From Polychytrium aggregatum (taxonomy: Eukaryota; Chytridiomycota; Chytridiomycetes; Polychytriales): DNA of 64,000 bases. The stretch is taken from assembly GCF_025602895.1 (NCBI RefSeq), contig NW_026516266.1, forward strand, positions 1 to 64,000. Reading direction: 5' to 3'. Positions 58,442 to 64,000 of the stretch are shown here, piece after piece. The notes beneath the pieces are model-generated. The model saw only the letters and a program-made list of their open reading frames with translations. It searched no databases and was not told the origin of the DNA. The first letter of the stretch is position 1, and every line of letters starts with the position of its first letter. The translations under genes were made by a program, and so were the position numbers.

Positions 58442-59115
58442 TCATGATGGCCTTTGCGTTGTCGGCTCGTTTTGAGCGATAGAGTTGGCAACCCGGTTTT
58501 GGCGGAGCATCTGACTTCGGTCCCGCACCCGAGTTCGGTCATCCTCGATCTGCTGCAGAACGATATCCCTTCGACTCTCGACTGGGGCCGATGGCGTTCA
58601 CGGCAGAGATCGCAATTGGAGGTGTCAGATGGCCCCAACCGAGTATGCAGCACGCGCGGGTGGTCAAGACGGCCGGGCCTACCTTGCTCTCTCGCCTTGG
58701 CAGCACGACGGGTCTGCTGTTGGTAGTCCAGTGTGGCTTCGCTTCGCAGCTTTTCCAGGTCTTGCTGGAACTTGAGCAGAAAAGCCAGGGTGGCATCGTC
58801 CAAAGCGTGCGAGTATTCCAAAACTTCTTCAAACTCGCGAACCCGCACGAGGAAGCCCAGCATGACCAAGCAGTCGACCGACCCGGTGAGGTTGAAGAGC
58901 GACCCTGCAAGCCTTTTGTTTCGCAGACGGATCAGCCGGTACTTGTCCTCGGCGGGGAACCTGATCAGGTTGCCGACCAGCTGGTCGAGGATAGCAATGC
59001 CCTCGAGTGCGGCTGGCAGTGGATTCTCGGCAAACAGGGTCGTGCGGATGTGCTTGGAAAGCAGCTTCAGGAGCTCGTCGTCGCTGGCCCGCTTGGACCT
59101 GTGGGCAGTGTGCAT
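58442..59115 (-). CDS. PUB-domain protein
   Basis: Exon 1 (59115 to about 58686) encodes nearly only a PUB domain, the fold that binds the C-terminal tail of the AAA ATPase p97/Cdc48: DDELLKLLSKHIRTTLFAEN, ALEGIAILDQLVGNLIRFPA, EDKYRLIRLRNKRLAGSLFN, VDCLVMLGFLVRVREFEEVL. The key KYRxIRxxN and LGF motifs are present. Helical sequence follows (LLKFQQDLEKLRSEATLDYQ). A GTAGGC donor after KAREQ ends the exon. A plausible last exon reads EDDRTRVRDRSQMLRQNRVA to TGA at 58444-58442, but I could not join it in frame, so the C-terminal end is uncertain; a stop soon after residue 145 is the alternative. Related to UBXN6 and PNGase PUB domains, without UBX or transglutaminase domains visible. Confidence 0.78.
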
Positions 59116-59427
59116 AGTGCAGAATAATCGGGCGCGGGCGAGAGGACACCTGTGTCTGCCCACCCGCCCGGGGTTATCATTCCGTTCTGTTCGCCGGTGC
59201 TGCTCATGCGCTCCCACCGACCTTTGGCTTCGTGGTCGCAGCGATGTGAGCAACAGCAGTGGCGCTTCCCGCAGTGCCGCTGTGTCCAGCAGCCGCCCCC
59301 GGCGTGGGCCCCACGTGCGCCGCCGCGCACATGACCGCCGTGGCCGGACACGCCCAAAACCCCGCCGAGCCGATCTTCGCCCGCCCTGGAAAGCACTCCT
59401 CTCATCCCCCCGCCGACCCTGTCCCCG
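59116..59427. promoter_or_regulatory. Divergent promoter region, PUB protein / class 3 lipase
   Basis: 312 bases separate two divergent start codons. GC-rich with no TATA-like element; specific sites cannot be assigned. Confidence 0.45.
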
Positions 59428-62400
59428 ATGGACGACGACGACTATATCGAGTACCAGAAACGGGAGGAGCTGGCCGTCGCCGGGCCTTCTGCAAGCGTCC
59501 CACCGCTCGCGCCGACCCTCCTCTCAGACAGCATCGCCTATGCAGTTTCGTATCTCGCCACGACGGCCCGCATCTCACTCCGAGCTGCTGCTCTGGTCGC
59601 CGATACAGGTGCGCCTGTCCGCTCCGGCATCTCCCGCAGATGCGGGGTACTGCAATTGCACTTGTCTTGAGCCTCGCTCTTGTTCAGCGACTATATCTTG
59701 GTGGCAATGCCGCCCCGGGAACGGCGAACGAGTGATCTGGATGCCACTGCCTCGCCCACCCATGTCTGTGGAGAACCCTGGGCGGCCTCACTGCACCAGG
59801 CCGCCTTTCAGCGCTTGTCCACTCAATGCCCCACTCTGCATCTCAGCCCTTGAAGGTGCCAAGATTGGAACGAGTGCGTCACTCGGTGCTGGCCGGGCTG
59901 CCATCGTCGGTGCTCTCACGACGGCTCGATCAATCCACTATGCGCTGGCACCGCCCATGAGCAACAGCAGCGAGGGCACGCCGACGTCTGTATCGCTTGA
60001 CCATTCGCCGAGAACATCATCCTGCGACTGTCTCGGGTGCCTCGCTATGGCTTTGTTTGCAATCGGCCGGAATCTGACCAGTTACATGCCTTGGTTTCGC
60101 TCAGTCCCCAGCACATTGCGCTCTTCCATCGGGCTCTGGAGCAGTACACCAACATGAGCATCAGCTTTGTCAACCACAGCTTCACCCTGACTGAGCTCTT
60201 TATGTTGGCGACATTCCACCTCACCACGAAGGTTCGTTGCAGCCCTGAGTTGGCTTCTGCCCCTCGCTTGGTCCGCAGCAGCACCAGCACCAGCACCAGC
60301 ACCAGCAGCACCAGCAGCAGCAACAATCGCAGCAGCAACCAGGAGCTTGAGTCGGCCGTGGTTTCTGCTAATCTACCACACATGATTTCTTGATGCGCTG
60401 TGGCGGAAATGCGTCGCGAAACACTGCCCACTCCACCACTTCCATGTGCTATAGACCGTCAAGTTCTCTCTGAATGTACGTATCTGCCATTGCGCTCGCC
60501 TCGGCGTGGCTGGGTGTCCGATCCGCTGGCCTGTCTTCATGTGATTGTCATGCTCGAAAACCCTCTGCTCGACCTATCAGACTGGTGTCGAGTGGATGGG
60601 CAGCGGAGGGAGGCTCCGAGGCACTTGAGGCTCGAGCAAGTCGGTGCTCCGCTGGCACACGGGTGTCCATCTGCCGATTTGGACATCCTGTCGATTTGGA
60701 GATCTGCCGCTGAATGGCTGTTCGCTCATCACGGCTGCCCATATTCCAACACTGCTCTTGAAAATCTGTAGGCGGCTGAAGAAACCGTTGCCACCTTTGA
60801 CGGGCTCTTTGGGTCGACAGAGACCTCCCGGACCCTGGCCACGTTCGTGCAGCTTGTGCGTCAGGAGCTCAACGAACTTGGCGAGGGCTCCGGGCTCCTT
60901 CTCCCGTCGGGCATTTTCAGCAGCACCATCAGCACAATTCTTCTGCTCGGCGGCCTCACCAAGGCCATCACCGCCTACGCCTGTCTGCAGTATGTCACTC
61001 GCGAGCGTACCATGGCGTCCCGCAAGCTCATCAAGCTCTACGAAGGGATCGTCCACTTCTATGGCGATGACCAGCACAGCCACTCGGAGGAGCTTCTGTT
61101 GACTTGGGACACCCCAGAGCCTTCGTCTCTGTCCCCAGAGGAGCCCTCGCCGCCGCCCGTCCCCACTAAAGACGCCGATGGCATCATTGATCAGGTCAAC
61201 TTCCTCCGCCAAGACATCGAAACGATCGAGCACATCGACGAAGTCATCAGCGAGGGTCTTTTGGAAGAGGATGTCCATGCGCACACAGACTTGGGCCGCG
61301 ACGACGATGACCTTGTCTCCAATCTCGACTTTTTTCATCACCTTGCCGACGACTTTTCCGAGCAGGCCGGCGAGCAGTTTGCCATGACGGTCTCGAGCCA
61401 GCAGGCGATTTCGGAGCAAGGATCTGCAGGCCACAGCCCCGCGCATTCTCCACATGCAACATCGTTTGAACCGAACGACGACTATGGCATGTATCCCTCA
61501 TCGCCTGAATCAACCAAATCAAGACCTTCTTTCTTTTCCAACCTCTTCCAGAAACTCTCATTCAAGCGAAAACACTCTGCCGACTCAAACTCGCACGCCT
61601 CCTCGTTTTCCGTATCCTCTGCGGCGTCGCATCCGGATCACAAGCACATCAAGAGCGGAACTGTGAGTCTTGGGTCCAGGGAGGTGGCTCTCGGGGGTCG
61701 CAGATGGCCCAGGTTGCTTCAACGAGGTCCTGTGTTGCTACGGGTTCAATGCACAACCATTGATTTGTTGCTGATATTCGCTCGCTCGCTCTCCCTACCC
61801 CCCACTGTATGTCGATCTCTGCGATGTCACTGCAGCTTCCAAGTGCATCACAGCCCATCCAGGTCCGCGCACACCATCGCGCCGGCCCGTCCTCTAACGG
61901 CTTTGCTTCGCCTCGAATCGTCAGTCCGGGTGCCTCATTCGATCATCCTTCGCGCCACACCCGTGCTGGAACCAGCCATTGGCCCGATCCCTATCTACTC
62001 AAGAACATCAATCGCTTTGTCAAGTTTGCTTCCGCAGCATACGGGCGCCACTTTATGAACGTCTTTGGCATCGGCGTCGTCTCCGACGTTCGCACCACCG
62101 ACCCTGATTATCCGGAAAACCACTATGTGTTCTCGATCCATACCGGCATCCCGCTCAACTGTATCCTGCTATCGTCTTACAAGAAGGGCGGCGTGGCTTT
62201 CCAAGCACCTCGGATGAAGCCTGTTCAGCACTTTGTGTGCCTCGACCACGCTTCCAAAGCTGTGGTGGTGACGCTCCGTGGAACTCTGGGGTTGTCTGAC
62301 ACACTCACGGATCTGTTGTTCGCATACGCCGACTTTCAATTCGAGGGCGAGACCTACCAAGTTCACGAAGGCATGCTCAAGTCGGCCCAGCTGATTGCCG

Positions 62401-63870
62401 ACCCGACCTCTGTCATATCCAAGGTCGTGAGAAAGACCCTGGATGAGTACCCTGGCTATGGCGTTGTACTGGTACGTTCAAGGCTTGCATTCGTGCTTCG
62501 CTTGTGGTGGTCCGCATTGGCGACAACGTGCACGCGCAGGACCCTTCGACGCCTAGCCTTGCAGCAGCTGATGATGTGTGCCGCTCAACGTCCCATGGGA
62601 GTGCGTCAGGCGAGATGCAGAGTAGTCACTGATGTTGTTGGCGAACTGTGTCCTTTGATAGTGTGGTCACTCTCTCGGCGGTGGCGTGGCTGCCCTTGTG
62701 GCTATGATTTGGGCCACAGCCGCCTCGTCGCTCTCGGCTCGCATTCCGACGGTGTTTGCCACCTCGACGGCTTCTGGCTTGCCCACAGGCCGACCCATCC
62801 ACTGCTTTGCTTACGGCACCCCGTCGGTGTGCTCGCTTTCTCTGTCTCAAGCCTCCCGCGAGCTGGTGACGTCGGTAGTGAACGGCAATGATCTGATCCC
62901 CAACCTGTCGATCGGGATCGTCAAAGACCTGAAGAGCATGTCAATGATGCTGCTCGATCCCGAAAACAAGGGTCTCTCCGAAAAGATCATTGGCAAGTCC
63001 CTTGGCCTCTATCGCGACAGCCCTACCACTGCTGCCCTTTCGCGGTCCGGTGAAGGCTCTTCGTCCGGCACACCATCGTCCCCGCCTCCGCGCCCGACGA
63101 TGCCCTCGCACGGCTCTGCTCCTGCCGCCCAGTCATCGTGGTTTTACGGCTCGCCACCAACGTCCTGGTTCTTTGGGTCGCCTTCCTCGTCCGCTGCCGC
63201 TTCGGTTCCAGTTCCGGCCCCTATTTCAACTCCCCAGGCGCCGTCGGTGCCCTCCTCGCCGCCAAACCCTTCGTGGTTTACGCAGCAGTCTGTACCGCAT
63301 CTGAAGGACAGGACCAAGCTCCCCCCGCAAGACCCCGACGAAAGCGACCAAGAGTGGTTCTGGGACATGATGACCGAGATCAAGTCGACCATGCGCTCCG
63401 AGAAGCTGTATCCTCCTGGCACGGTCTATTGGGTCCGATCGGTGATGACAACGACAAAAACTCGCCATAAGCCTTCACTGGCACCGCGCCAAACGAGCAG
63501 CAAGTCCAGTCCCTCTGGCCTTGACGCCGCCGCTGTCAAAGGCGGTCCGGCCTCGAGCAAGCACCAAAGCCTGGAGATTATGACGAGCCGGGTCGAGTGC
63601 TCTCGGGTCGAAGATGTATGCCAAATGTTCGGTCAGCTGAACTTTTCCTCCAAGATGATGATGGACCATTCGCCCAAGTCCTACGAGGATACACTGGAGC
63701 GTCTGATGCAGTGTGTCTACGGCAGCGTTCACGCGGATGCAGCTGCGGCCAGCTCGGGATCTCGGCCTTCGGCTCGCCACGAGCGCTCACAGGCGGCCTC
63801 CTCATCTGGCTTGACAGTTTTGTCCGATGCTCAAGCCCAGCCGTCTCGCAAACACCGCTTCCGCAAGTAG
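59428..63870 (+). CDS. Class 3 lipase, sn1-specific diacylglycerol lipase-like
   Basis: Predicted membrane-associated serine lipase acting on diacylglycerol. The start MDDDDYIEYQKREELAVAGP is followed by hydrophobic segments (SIAYAVSYLATTARISLRAA; FSSTISTILLLGGLTKAITA near 60930), as in DAGL-type enzymes. A long acidic/Ser-rich region (about 61000-61660) contains a Lys-rich patch (FSNLFQKLSFKRKHSADS). The lipase domain starts near 61980 (LLKNINRFVKFASAAYGRHF), with AVVVTLRGTLGLSDTLTDLL, TYQVHEGMLKSAQ, then GHSLGGGVAALVAM just after an intron at 62472-62661 carrying the nucleophile Ser. FAYGTPSVCS, VVNGNDLIPNLS with the catalytic Asp, and MMDHSPKSYEDTLERLM near 63655 with the likely catalytic His follow. 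The C-terminus is Ser/Pro-rich; TAG at 63868-63870. Early exons (59428-60240) are less certain. Same family as fungal Lipase_3 DAGL homologues; regulation unknown. Confidence 0.9.
60276..60341. repeat. CAG/CAC trinucleotide-type repeat
   Basis: A run of CAGCAC and CAGCAG units in an intron of the lipase gene; interrupted and therefore a low-purity microsatellite. Confidence 0.85.
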
Positions 63871-64000
63871 ATTCAACATGGGGCGGGGCTAAATCCTGCC
63901 TTCTGGAGGACATCTTGTCTGGGAGCGGGAGAGAGGAGGGGTGTGATCGCTTGGTTCTCCGTCCGGCTCCTATATAGTGTCTCGTCTTGTCCTCATCCTT
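63871..64000. other. 3' flank of the lipase gene
   Basis: The presumed 3' untranslated region to the window edge; nothing else seen. Confidence 0.5.

Noticed and set aside
1-64000. tRNA, rRNA, viral, prophage or transposase genes
   Set aside because: None was recognised on either strand by eye; a tRNAscan/Infernal and transposon-profile search would settle this.

Overview
The window is nuclear DNA of a GC-rich, intron-dense eukaryote, most simply a zoosporic (flagellated) fungus such as a chytrid. The reasons are: most genes are split by short introns (about 100-450 bases) with GT(A/G)AG(T/C)-type donors; the metabolic genes are fungal in type (neutral trehalase with calcium-binding and PKA-type sites, single-chain pyruvate carboxylase, an Aro8/YER152C-like aminotransferase); and the same contig carries a cilium/flagellum protein (CFAP119/CCDC189-like) and a class C 7TM receptor, which the yeasts and moulds lack. 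No operons, phage, CRISPR arrays, rRNA or tRNA genes were seen. The species cannot be named from the sequence alone.

Layout. 0.35-4.3 kb (-): a receptor joining a PstS-like phosphate-binding ectodomain, a Cys-rich EGF-like segment and a class C 7TM domain. 5.3-9.0 kb (+): neutral trehalase. 9.7-11.5 kb (-): an NTF2/SnoaL-like protein with SPIRAL1/JUPITER-like tail motifs. 12.1-13.0 kb (+): small coiled-coil protein. 13.7-14.8 kb (-): ribosomal protein uS13 (RPS18). 15.7-17.1 kb (+): ribulose-phosphate 3-epimerase. 17.5-19.7 kb (+): RanBP3/Yrb2-like protein. 20.1-23.1 kb (+): tail-anchored coiled-coil protein. 23.5-24.3 kb (+): TMEM234-like membrane protein. 24.7-26.4 kb (+): rhomboid protease. 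27.3-30.8 kb (+): large unrecognised coiled-coil protein. 31.5-32.7 kb (+): LACTB2-like metallo-beta-lactamase-fold protein. 33.2-34.6 kb (-): PLP aminotransferase. 34.9-38.7 kb (-): 1,100-residue coiled-coil protein with a beta-rich C-terminal domain. 39.2-41.2 kb (+): ABHD4/5-like hydrolase. 41.9-43.6 kb (+): ankyrin/RING/2OG-oxygenase protein. 43.8-46.2 kb (-) and 46.4-47.9 kb (+): NOSIP and LENG1 homologues from one divergent promoter. 49.7-55.3 kb (+): pyruvate carboxylase. 55.9-58.0 kb (+): CFAP119-like flagellar protein. 58.4-59.1 kb (-): PUB-domain protein. 59.4-63.9 kb (+): class 3 lipase/diacylglycerol lipase-like protein.

The genes do not form one pathway. Themes are central carbon metabolism (trehalase, epimerase, pyruvate carboxylase), flagellum/microtubules (CFAP119-like, SPIRAL1-like, possibly the 1,100-residue coiled-coil protein), RNA processing and nuclear export (NOSIP, LENG1, RanBP3) and membrane lipid or signal handling (receptor, rhomboid, ABHD4/5, DAG lipase). 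The most unusual item is the receptor: a bacterial-type phosphate-binding fold used as the ligand domain of a eukaryotic G-protein-coupled receptor. Exon boundaries were assigned by hand from splice signals and protein continuity; outer ends are firmer than some internal junctions.
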